This document shows, in pieces, positions 45,022-57,000 of a stretch of DNA of 64,000 bases. Source of the DNA: Hydractinia symbiolongicarpus (taxonomy: Eukaryota; Cnidaria; Hydrozoa; Anthoathecata; Hydractiniidae); assembly GCF_029227915.1 (NCBI RefSeq), contig NC_079885.1, forward strand, positions 11,523,001-11,587,000, in the 5' to 3' direction. The stretch's first letter is position 1, and the number at the start of each line of letters is the position of its first letter. The notes beneath the pieces are model-generated. The model saw only the letters and a list, made by a program, of their open reading frames with translations. It made no database searches and was not told the DNA's origin. Position numbers and translations under genes: made by a program.

Positions 45022-45910
45022 TAACTGGGAATTTTCTTGTATGCTTTTTAAATTTACCGTTACGAGTTTTAAATCCACAGGGAATATTTAATAATTACTT
45101 TGTATAGGCTAGTTTGCATCTGACTGCATTTAGCGCTATCTATGCACCAAAAGCTTATTTTTGTTAACGTGTGTGCACTATTACAATCTGAATGTTCAAT
45201 TATCATTGTTTTATTTTTTATGAGCCAAAGATGATAGCTGCGAGAATCAACGTTGAATTTGAATTTCCATATTAAATGTAACACCGCACATTGCAACCAA
45301 AAATGCCAAAAAGTTAGATTTAAAAAGTTCCATTCCTTTTAAATTTCCAATGATTTAGTGTTATGCGATTTTTCATCTGCTACAATTTTGTGTCATCAAA
45401 GATAATATAAATTATATGGTGATGGAGATCTTAGTATGCTAATGTCATCTGCAGAAATCCCTCAATAAAACAATGGACATAGTCGCCTTGTCTCATAATC
45501 AATGTAGTTTGTCTCGTGGTTTGTTCGCCTGTGTCTGCCATTTTCATTTTCCATAAGGGAAATTGTTGCCGTCAGGAAAACGCGCATTGTTTAGTTAACT
45601 TTTAGCTTTGCCCTTGTATAATCCTATATTATCATTATGAAAGTGATTTGTAAACTAACGCAAAACGTTACCTACTACTCGCAGCTGTTATCTTTAGCTC
45701 ACGGCGTAAGAAATACTTGCATACACAATGATGATTGAAGAATTTGATTGTTAAAGTGCACATGCGTTAACAAAAAAGAGCTCTTTGCACCATAGTTAGA
45801 GCTAAATGCAGTCAGATGGAAACTAGCCTGTACAAAGCAATTGAATTCCTTATGGATTAAAAACCCGTAACATTAAATTTCGAAGAGCATACAATAAAAT
45901 CCCCAGTTCA
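45022..45910. mobile_element. foldback-type element with long inverted arms
   Basis: Arms 45022-45211 and 45723-45910 are inverted copies at roughly 80 percent identity (GGCTAGTTTGCATCTGACTG against its counterpart), with about 510 bp between. The interior holds a block with AATAAAACAATGGACATAGTC that recurs near 37150 and 55845. It lies in intron 1 of copy A, just inside the candidate first exon. No target duplication established. Confidence 0.6.
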
Positions 45911-45956
45911 ATGACAAATGAATAAGTAGTTTTAAACATGGTACTTATATACTTAC

Positions 45957-45975
45957 AGTACGGTAAATATTCCAT
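45957..45975 (-). CDS. copy A, candidate first coding exon
   Basis: Start codon ATG (complement 45973-45975) in good context (CAAAATGG), six codons MEYLPY and one base, then donor GTAAGT. Joined in phase 1 to exon 44680-44745 it gives MEYLPYFLALSNLFVTNYG, which looks like a short signal peptide. Placement rests on phase and hydrophobicity only. Confidence 0.4.
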
Positions 45976-46964
45976 TTTGCTTTTAAAGAAGCAAAGATTA
46001 AAAATGCAAGTTACCCTTTCTTCTGGAAAATAAAATTATCAGCTAAAACTTATCATAGATTCAAATTAACATGATCAACGTAGCTATTATAAAAAAAGAA
46101 AGAACTCAAAAGATAGGTTGGACTAATGACGCCAAGTTATTCTAGCATATGCCAAAAGAATAAAATTATCTGCCTGATTCAAAACACAATGTTTCATTAT
46201 ATTTCTTAATACTGAATAATCATTCATAATTGATTAGCTTAATATTGTATTATTGCACGTACTTAAACGTTCGACCCCGCCGTGAGTTGTTTTTATGTTA
46301 GCCACTGATTACACTCCTCATTGAAGTATTGAACGCATTTTATTCCTACCACCTCGCCTGTGATTCATTCATAAACCACTAGATTTTGTAACTATATTTT
46401 TTCTAATAAACATTCAGAATTAGAGAAAAAAAAGCGTAAATATTTCGTCAAAAAACTTTTCAGTGGCTTTATCTCTTATATTCATACGAAGTTTGCGTGT
46501 GTCTGTCAATGAACCTATATCAGTGGCTTTTTTAAAGCTTACGCACTGTCTCCCCAAAGCATGGCATGACGCTAAAATGGACTAAATTTGTTTTTTACTT
46601 AAAAGCCGTACGGTTAAAATTATGGTTAAGAATTTTATTTTTATCCCCAATTTAACATGCACGTCTTTCATGAAAACAAGTTTTTTATCAACTGAAACGA
46701 AACGAAGAATGTTATCTTTTTAAGCAAAGCATGCCAATGTTTACCCATCAGAAGTTAGTTTAATTGATTTTTGTTTTTGTTTTTGTTTATCTTTTATTTT
46801 TGCGTTCTGGGATCGAAGTTGCTTACTTTCAAATTTATCCTATCGCATTTAATTATAATTGAAATCCAAAATGTAGAAAACTGTGGAGTTGTCCAGTTTG
46901 AAAGTTTGTGCTAGTTTGAAATAATTCTTCTGAAGAAGAAAATCGTCCTATAATATAACGTCAC

Positions 46965-47023
46965 AAAGAGAACTGATTGGAAATGTATCAGATAATTGTA
47001 TACATTTTCAATCTGTTCTCTTT
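46965..47023. ncRNA. candidate small-RNA hairpin
   Basis: Arms 46965-46988 and 47000-47023 pair over 24 bp with two mismatches and an 11-base loop; about 59 nt. Size and pairing fit a cnidarian-type miRNA precursor, but a MITE relic would look the same. No further support. Confidence 0.3.
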
Positions 47024-50000
47024 CAGACGAAGCGAATTTTAGAAATCGAAGTAAAAAACTGGTTGGAAATTTATTCATAGAACGCTATCTAGCTACGTAC
47101 TGAAAAATATAACGGGAAGCGGTGTGTTGTTCTGATTCAAATTTTACAGATCAGCCTTTTCTTAAATACTTAGTTCCTTGTTGCGCCCGAGCATAAACTG
47201 GTTTCTTCACGCAATTTTGATAACAATATACTTAAAAAATGGATCAGAAATTATCAACAACCTAGAAGTATGTCCAAGCACGATTAGAAGTTTAGTTTTT
47301 TATTGCATATCAAGTAAACTAAACTTTTTTTACCCGTCCAAAGCAACAATGCCATTGCACGTGGCAGAATATCAGTAGTTATAGCAAATTACACCAAGCT
47401 TTATTTTATTAAGGTATAAAAATTCATGCTCACAATATATTAAAAATAAACCAGAATAGTATTTGTCAAAAAGTTCAGAACATCACAAATCGTTCATTTC
47501 TTTTATTTTTTGCGCAGGGGCACTAGGCAATATTTGATATGCTGTTAATTGTTTATTTTCTACACTTTTTGTCAACCTATGGCAGACTATACTACTTATA
47601 TGTAACTATATATAGAGAAATCTTTGTTTGACACATGATAAACTGTAAGTTTTTAGAAATGTAGTAATCAACCTTAGTATATTTTGAAATGTTCTAATGA
47701 ATTTTAATCTTTTCATTTATTTTTTGCATTGTCAGTGCAAATAATTTTTGTAGATTCAGCTGTTAAATGTTACGTATATTGCAGTTGTTGGACACTTTAA
47801 CTATCGTTTCGGCATAGACGAATATATATTTGCTGTATATAGCCTCGCTTATATAGTTACAACTTATATATGATTTCTATGAAGTAACGTTCTAACTACT
47901 ATTATGATAAATCTTAACGTAACGCCACGCCTTAGGAGGGCAATGCATGAGTCGTAAGAAAGTTAATGGTAATTTTTGTTCCTTGGCCTCATCGTGCGCG
48001 TTCACACAAATATAAGGCGTGTTTACCTCTAGGTAAGGCAGATTGTAAATATCACACGTCTGTTGTTTTCTTTTTGATGTATGTTTGTTGCATGAGTTAA
48101 AAGAGAAATACCGTGGATTTCCATAAAAGATACAGCTAGTGTATATATATAAAGTTGTTCTGTGGACCGCTGAAGTGGATATCTTCATTTTCATGTGCAC
48201 TTGCCAAAAAATTTACGTTTTATTTGTTAAATTTTCTGACGCTACAGCAACAACATCAATAGCATTGATGTAACGACAATAGCTTAGATTTAAGTTAAGG
48301 AATCAATTGCAATACACTTAAAATTTTGAGACCAAATAACTTGGAAACAGGGAGGTGCATCACTTATTTTTTAACGCCTGTGTAACTGGGAACAACATGG
48401 AACCAAATTGGGTACGTTTTTCGAACATGAACGGATGGATAAAGTCATCAATGGTTCAAAAAACCGTTATACATCTGCACCCGTTTGTCAAAGTACACGA
48501 TCTTATGTATTTCCCTAATCAGCCTTTTCAATTCTTCAAAATAGCAAGAAGAAGTTAAGAAAAAATGAAAAATTTGCTCATTGGCAAGCATTATTTCTAG
48601 GACACTTCTATCTCCTGGACCTTTACCTTAAAAGCACAAGATCTTTAATATTTTAATAAGTATTTCAGGTTTTATACCATACAGGTAACAAGCAGTTTCT
48701 TTATTTATTAATAGCTGACGTCGTTAAAATTTAAATGCAAGGTCTTTTTAATTGTTCTTCTGATTTAGTAGATTTTTTCACGAGGATTTATCGACTAGTC
48801 TTATATACTAATAGATAAATCATATTGTTTTGGAATAACAACGGTTATTTCTAACGTCATCAAAATTCAGATGACGGATTTTTTTAATTGTTCTTCTGAT
48901 TTATTAGATTTTTTCACGAGGATTTATCGACCAGTCTTATATACTAATTGGTAAAACACATTGTTTTGGAATAATGACGGGTCATTTTTAACGTCAAGGG
49001 TTAATTGTCCATTCGTTCAGAGCTTTAAAAATAGCTATTTTCTGAAAAAAAATAGAATGTTTTGTTTTTAAGTTTAACTAGTGGAAATACAGTATTAATA
49101 AACAACATATATATACAGAAAACAGTGAAAGAGCTATGCTGAAAGAGTTAACAACACTTGACGATTTAAAAGAGTATGTTTGCTTGTCGTTTGGTTTCCA
49201 GAGCTTGTTCATCAATGTATTTATTCGTCCAACTTCGTCCATCAGACAAATATAAGCAAACGCTTTAGCCTATTTCTAAAAAAACTGGTGCTCAAACGTT
49301 TATTACTAAACTATCAACAGAATGAATTTTTAAATTTAGCAATAAATTCGCGCAACAATTGACGGTCACATTTGCGAACATCTTCATGACAAAGCTAGAT
49401 AAGAATATCAAAAAATCAATGGAACCTGAGTTTCACAAACTGTTTGCTGATAACTTAATTACTAAGAAAAAAAAACATAACCCGGACGAATTTTTGGAAA
49501 ATTTACTATCGAAGTTGTCCCCGTAATGTTTTTAAATACCAGATTGTTGTATGAAAATGAAACGATAAAAAAATCAGTGTACAGAAGTAGTAAACTTCCT
49601 GCACACTGGTCTTCAAAAATTCTCTTAAATGTATGAACGTAATTCGATAAAAGTTCATCCACACCGTGCCAATAATATTACATAATCATTTATGGAAGAT
49701 AAAAATTTGATTTCTTAAAAGATTCTAAGAGCTAGATTTTTACTGCGTTTCATTAGTAACTTTGTGCCACAGTTTGATGATGGCAAGAGTAGTAAATATG
49801 AAATGATTATATTAAAAAACTTTTTTAAAATCCATCATCTCCAGGTAGTGGACCTGCGTCGAAACATGCGTTAGGGTTCAGTCAGAAACGTGGAAGAGAC
49901 GGAAACATAATTCCTTAAAGGGAAATTTAGAACCCTTAAAGCACCTGCAACAGAATCTTAATTGCACATTTACATGAAAAATTGTTTCATCCGCATGACT

Positions 50001-50800
50001 TACTAGACGTTAAAGAGGTAACCATAATGCTTGTTTTACAGCGATAAAAAACGACATAAATTCCGTGTTACATCTATTTTGCAATGGCGTAATATAAATT
50101 AGTAATATTTTTTAAATCGAGATAGCGCATCAATTAACCTAACCTATAATTGATGCCATTTCTCGAACAGTGTAGCTTGTATAAACTTTTGTAATGAATT
50201 TAATTATGCATACGTTACTAAAAATGCCTTTGTAATAAAACGAAAAGCTTTTGCTTACATATTTTAAGTGTGTCTATCTTTTTTATTTTAATATGTTAAA
50301 AACTTATATAGTTACAAGATATGCAAAATATCCAAATACTGGGCAAGAAAAGTGTTCGTTTATTAGATTTAAAATTTAAATTTAGTTTACACTTTCATTT
50401 CAAACCTCAGTTTGCTAAGGGAATAGGGTATTCTTGGGTTTCAAGTTTCTTGGCTGGCTGAAAACATATTTTGCTATGACAGTGACGGCATCGCGAACCC
50501 TATTTTAACCCTTATATCAACACATTAAAACAGCTTTTGTCAAAACATACTAGATACGGGTTTTTTACTTTTGGCAAAATATGCAGCAAAATAATTGCTA
50601 AAATATTCGACCTATTACCACTAAAACGCAGTTGCTTGCACATGACTGCATTTACACGGACTATGATTTTTTTTGCGAAAAAGGTTGATGTTAATTAACA
50701 GGAAAGAAATATCTTATGCATCTAATACTTAATACAATAAACATGTAAGTGTCTCTAATAACGTGCAAAAGTATATGTTTAAGTTTGTTAACTGAAGTAA
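47024..50800. other. stretch between copy A and copy B
   Basis: No gene supported. Minus-strand frame 47892-48200 (102 codons) and others lack domains. Contains a roughly 135-bp tandem duplication at 48744-49010. Confidence 0.5.
48744..49010. repeat. about 135-bp tandem duplication
   Basis: Two units starting TTTTAATTGTTCTTCTGATT at about 48744 and 48881. Each includes CACGAGGATTTATCGA.TAGTC or CCAGTC, which resembles the block in the 8735-9090 repeat. Confidence 0.75.
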
Positions 50801-51063
50801 TCACGAATCCATTACTTGATAAAACTTCCAGCCCACAGATTCAACAAAATTCTTGGAATGGTCGGTATAAATCGCATCATTTAATTCGCATACTTTCGTT
50901 TCTTTGTTGTAATTAACAGACTCACAACGTGCATCATCTTCACAAAATGTTAACATGCATTGAACAGCATCAACTACACCATACTCCACTTGGATAACGT
51001 GATTCATCAATCGCTTGTTGTTGAAAAAAGCGTTTGATTTGTATCTACGGCTTGCTTGTCTAC
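50801..51063 (-). CDS. copy B, last exon, PAN/apple-like
   Basis: 263 bases, phase 1 in, stop TGA (complement 50801-50803). Encodes FFNNKRLMNHVIQVEYGVVD and CMLTFCEDDARCESVNYN with CELN: the C-x3/4-FC..D..C.S.NY..CELN pattern of PAN/apple domains. Confidence 0.82.
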
Positions 51064-54000
51064 CTTTAAGAGAGTAATTGCCGATTTAAATGATGACTTT
51101 TGGCAACAGGTCTTTTGTAGTTCTTAACCCTGGTAGGGGAAGTAAATAGTGCCTAGTAAAGCCTTAAAAATCTCTAAACTGACGTTTCTATCTTTCCGGC
51201 AAGTTTGTAACTTTTTAAAATTTACGTGAGATTGTGCAATAATATTTAAAGAATGAGACGGAAGTCACAAAGAATTGACGTTATTATAGCCACACATAAA
51301 ATATTTTTAGTGTTTCCGAAAGACTGGAAGTACATCTCACATCCTTAAAAACTTTGAATCAATGGAATTTGTATTTAATTTGTGACCATGGTCCTAATCC
51401 AATATTACCCGAAAGAAATAGGATTGATTAACAGTTCAACCCGAAAAAGGATCTTTTGTTACAACATTTCTGTATGTCAATGTACGATCAAGTTATTAAT
51501 TAAAGTTAAATTAAAATCATACGAAAGCTGTTAATGGTTATTACTTAATAATTAAGTTTTTCTATAAATATCTAAAAACAAAAGACCACTAACATAATCT
51601 GTTCTGGAAAGTGTAATTTCCAATAATTCCACTCCCGTGTTCAGTAACACCTGCCATACTAACATTATATGTTATGACAGTTGCGTCAACACTTCTGCCA
51701 TATTTAAACTTGACTCTCGATGTAGCAGGTACATTAAAAACTGCTTTTGATTCTCCACTTGCTATGCTTATGTTCACTTGGTATAATAAGATTTCACCAT
51801 TTCGGTGGTTCTCAGGAATCTTCCCTATCTTCATGGACAGCTCTGATGCACTTTTGAAGCAAGCATTTATCAACGTTGGTGACTTCGTTGGACGAGACAC
51901 TAAAGATTAAAACAAGAACGTTTGATGTCAATGGTTGTGATTTAAGAAATGGTCTGTATTACAAATTAAATATTTGAAAGCAGTTGATTTGCAGGACTAT
52001 GCATGATTTGGTAGCATTGATGAGGTAAACGCTGTTTAGGCAATAACAGGTTATTAGCAATTGTTTTTTTGGTTTAAAGTGTATACTATTGTCTGTTGGT
52101 AAAAAATTGTCATTCTTAAGTGTGGAAACATTTATAATATAGTTTAATCGTTGGACATAACAGAACGTCTTGCTTTCAAATACTTTAAACCTAATATACA
52201 ACCCTGCATCGTATGCAAAGTCATTTTGAGATATTTCTGATTATCATATATTTATTCTGCAATCCCTAATGCATTGATTGATCAAACATTTCACTGCATA
52301 AAGGAAGCAATTGAAATAACTTTTGGTTGAGTACTCACCGCTAGGTTTTGTTGCAAATATAGTTGAATTGCTGAATTTACCAACACCGTAAGTATTTCCA
52401 CCTGCCACTTGATATTCATAAGATACTTCAGCATTAAGATGATCAATGACTATGTTCATTTCATTTGTAGTTACCTCTGTCCAATTAAAATCACTTATCA
52501 GCTTGAATCGAACTTGATAGAAATCAGCACCTTGGCTATGATCAATTGGAATTGGATGCCAACTGACATTAACAGCATAAAGATGTCTCGTAATAACGGA
52601 GATGTTAGAAGGTGGAGCAGTTGGAGCTGGAAAATCACGAAACAGGAGCATTATTACATACATCCAAAATATGACATAGTTAGTCAGTACTCAGATATTT
52701 GCCCGTTTTATATCTGGGGCTTTGCTGTTTAGTGCATTCTTAGCACTAAGCAAAAATATAGCGATATAGCAACCCTTTTTAAATAGAACACAGGTATTTT
52801 AAGATGAAGATGACTATATAGTCCGTCGTTGAAAATAATATTTTTCTAAATTAAAACATTGGTTCATTGTTACACTGTAGTTCACCATTGTTTGTGCTAT
52901 CAAAAATTCTAAATAATTTTAAAAAAGCATGTCCCAAATATTTACATGCCCAATTGGTTGTATGAACAGTCCCTTTCTTACGGTTGATATAATCTGGCCG
53001 TTTTGGATGTTGATTTTATACAAGTAAATCGCTCTTTCATATTAATAGTTTAGTTATAAGAAAAAAGTTTAACTAAGCGTCTGAGTTTCGAGATTTCTAC
53101 CCAATTTGGATATTTAATATAAAAATCCTTTTTCTCTGAGGTCATAGGCGTAATTTTACCCCTTTACGGAACATTTATTCTTTTCCATATTTATCCCAAA
53201 ATTAAAGTGTGACTTTGCAACGTGTAATATGTTTCGTTTTTATGGGTCTAAACAAAACTTCCGACCCCTAGGACTAATTTTGAAGGCATCCCGTCCCTGT
53301 GTAGACACTATTCCATTGACAGTATGTTTTATCGTTTACAACCAAGTTTTGCCTACCGTTTATCGGCCTATACTTTTATATTTTGCTCTCACCTGCAAAG
53401 GCCAGTTGTACAATTGATGTGTTTGTAAAAACTCCATTTCCTGAAGATGTTCGACCAGCCAATTTAAACTCATAAGTTTCCCAGGGAACCAAACGGCGAA
53501 TATCAGCCTTTGTGTCATTTGCTCCAGCCCGATATGTAGTGTACACAGTCGTGCCACTTTGCCGGAATTTTACTTCATAGTGAATTAAAATTCCATTCCA
53601 AAACGTTGCATTTATCACATCCCATGTAATACGCACATGATCATAACTTAATGCCTTCACAGAAAAATTTCCAGGACTTTTAGACGGAACTAAAGAAAAA
53701 TTAAAAATTCGAGTTTTGCGTTTCAAAACATAAACAAGTTCGAGACGTATATCGAGTATCGAGTACAGATGAATTTATGCAGACTAAGTTTCTTACTGTA
53801 TTTGTTAAAATTATCAGCTTGTTGGGGTTATTGGAAGTACTAAAACAACGATATTCAACAAAAATGTACGGATAATATAGGCTATTTGTCACAATACGTG
53901 CATTTTACTTTGATATATTTTAACTAAGGTTGACGCGTAGTGTGAAAAAAAAGATACTGTTTTGATCATGCATCGATTTCAAAAAACACAATCAAGCCTC

Positions 54001-57000
54001 CAAAAAACGAGTCACAAACCTCCTTCAATAGTTGAAACCCATTCAAACGACGTTGTGTAGTAATCCCACCAATAATTCGTAGCCTTTAAAGTTACTGCAT
54101 ATTTTGCTTTCATCTTTAACCCAGTAAGATGTACGTGTCTATCCGAAAAAGTTTGTTCGAAATTTTTACTAGTTCCATATTCTCTGTACTTTATGTAAAC
54201 AGTGCTGTTAAATCCGCATGATGAAGCTGGCTGTTGTTTTATATGCACTGCGCCAACTCTCGCATAACTATTAAAGGTTACACGATCATGTTCTTCGTTT
54301 ACTGAAAATAAATAGATTTAAAAGTAATTTCATTTTACGCCTAAAGCATTCTTTGAATCGCATTCGAGCCGATGTAAAATTTAGAATGATAAAAACAGTT
54401 ACACGAAACTCCAACCTAAACCGACTCGAATTGAATCTTCCATTGATTTTTAATATAATAATCCGGAGTTTTTCGTGTAGAATTGATGAGAATTCACTTT
54501 CTTATTAAGACAATTTTATTCGATGCGTTTCATGTTTCTCACAACTCAAAATAATAATCTTATTCCACAAGTGGTAATGAACGCACTTTTGTTGTCACAC
54601 AACATACACTCTAAACTATTTTTTTATTTAGTTAGTTTCGCAGGTCTACAGGAATTGTTTCTGACGTGAGTAAAAGACCTTTTCAGCGCTTCGTAATCTG
54701 ACGCTGTTCAAGCGGTCTATTAATTTAAATTGTGCAAGCTATCGCCTGTAAAGTTGACGAATAGCCTATATTATCCGTACATTTTTGTTGAATATCGTTG
54801 TTTTAGTACTTCCAATAACCCCAACTAGCTGATAATTTTAACAAATACAGTAAGAAACTTAGTCCGCATAAATTCATCGTACTCGATATTCGAAGCAACG
54901 AGAAAGGTAAACATCTACGGTAGCGCAATTCTAGATAGATAGGTTCTAGGTACTTCTAGGTATTCTTCGGAGCGGATCGAGGAAAATAGTTGTGGTTACA
55001 ATTTATGCTGTAAGGTAGCTTAAAAATATCCTGTAAATTTAGAAAGAGCTACGGCGGGTTCTATTGGGTTTGAAAGTCCATTGACCGTTCAAATAACATA
55101 TCACGGAGGGTCGTATTAACATTTAAAAATGCATGTTCATGAAAGCTTCTTACTATTAACAAAAAAGTTGGCTTTTTGGAAATCAGACATTAGATATTGT
55201 TGCTAGATACTTATTTAGAAAATAAATGTCAAAAAAGATCTTACTGCCAGCAGATATTTCACCGTTTACACCCACTAGTCCTTTACCAGTATGCTCATCG
55301 ATTAATTGCAAGTGTGATATGTCTGATGGTGATCCAACTACTGTGAGACGAATTTCTTTGTATGAAGAAGAGCTATCACTGTTGTAGTATGTTGCTGTTT
55401 TTGTTAAACTATAATAATTAAAAGCTTTATTAAAAAAGGAGATATTTTGTGATCACTTACAAACTGCTAGTCATACAAAACAGGCAAATTTAATAATATG
55501 TTCTAAACGTACCAGAACCATCCCCTCGTTTGAAAAGTATGTGTTTTTATTTTTATCCTAATCAAATAAATCGAGAACGTATATGGACTTAAAACTGTAA
55601 CTTAGGTTACTGGTTGTTAGCATAAAAACGATAGTTTTAAAAGTAGAGGTCACGCGACAACAAGCCTGTACATATTCAGTAAAACATCTTCGAAAGCAAT
55701 AAAATAAACACTCTATATTAATTTTTGGAGGATATTTTTAATTTGATTAAAATAAGGACACTTTGAATAAGGTATCTTTTAACCGTTTCTTGTATCAATT
55801 AATTTTTTGACAGGGAGGAAGGTCTCAGCATGTTGGAATCTGGCAATAAAACAATGAACATAGTCACGTGATTTGAGGCGAGAGTTTAAAAATGGCAGCA
55901 TGTTGTAACAAAAGAAGAGAAAAAAAACAGTGAGAATAAAATCAATCACAGAGCTTGTTTTAATGAGGAATCACAAAGAAAACAGGGATGTGTTGCATTA
56001 TTAACTCTACTAGTTAATAAGGCCCGTGGAGAAATCCACTTAGGCAGAAGGACAATGGTAAAATAGGTTGTTTTAGATTTTTTGCTGACGTCAGCAGTGC
56101 GAATACAAAATAAATAATTTGAGAAACCTGTTTTCATATTTCCTCCGTTGTGTAGAGCTTACACTGAAAATCAAGAAATTGTATATGGTGGGGTACGCAG
56201 TGCTTTATAAAGTCCGTAGTAAAGGCTTTTTAGCCAATCAGTGCAGTATATTTCCGGTATAAACTGGTTGAAAATAGCTATGAGGTACTAAATTTAAAAT
56301 ATATACGCTATAACAGCTGAAGCTACTTAAAAGCCTTTTTTGTGTTTACCTTACCTTTTTGTGTTTTAAACTGCGCTTTATGTAGTAGCTACTAAAAAAT
56401 TGTTCTCGGTTGATTTTTCACAGAACTATGCAGAGCCTTGTGGTAGAGTAACTTGCGTTGCCATCGTAGCCAATATTAATCAATTTAGAAACTTTATTTC
56501 ATAAATTTTTGTAACGTTCAAATACTTAGAATCAAGCAAGGGAAAGAAAGATATCGGAAAATCTAGTAATTCAGCGAAATTCTAAAAGTTTCGGGAAAAA
56601 AGTAGAAACTGTTTTCTCAGTTTTTTTTTACTAATGAAACGAAATTTGTGCAGGCTTAAATATGCAAACAAAAGTCTACAAATAATATAAAAACAGTAGT
56701 ACGGCGTCTGTTTGAAACGATTCCTTGTTCTATTAACTATGTTGTTAACCTGACAAAAAATCCGCGGGTTCGCTTGTCGTATATATTCCAGTCATCAGTT
56801 GTTCGCCAGAGCATTGCGATTTCGTGCATCGTCAGCACGAAGTGGCAATTCAGGTACCATTTTGAACAAACTACGGGTATTATAAGAAGGATCTTTTGAA
56901 CAACATTGACAATTAAACCATTTGTTGTTTTTTCCTACATGGGTTTGTTTACACATGACATCAAACACTTTTTTTAAGATTTCCGACCCACCTTCAACCT

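Larger units (their letters stand above)
32005..45975 (-). pseudogene. FN3/PAN-domain gene, copy A (damaged)
   Basis: Exons in protein order: candidate 45957-45975; 44680-44745; 44183-44477; 43886-44037; 42430-42561; 41191-41355; 36722-36885; 34870-35151; 34361-34657; 33497-33784; 32832-33136; about 32005-32333. Predicted architecture: signal peptide, an unassigned cysteine-bearing N-terminal region, four FN3-type domains and a PAN/apple domain. Compared with copy B it has a TGA in FN3 domain 3, a TAA and a 1-bp deletion in FN3 domain 4, a TAA in the PAN exon, and a 1-bp deletion in exon 41191-41355. The 5' exons and the first two FN3 exons are open. FN3 and PAN are extracellular binding modules. 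Whether a truncated product is made is unknown. Confidence 0.8.

Noticed and set aside
47892-48200. 102-codon minus-strand frame between copies A and B
   Set aside because: No domain, no exon partners, no counterpart elsewhere in the window.
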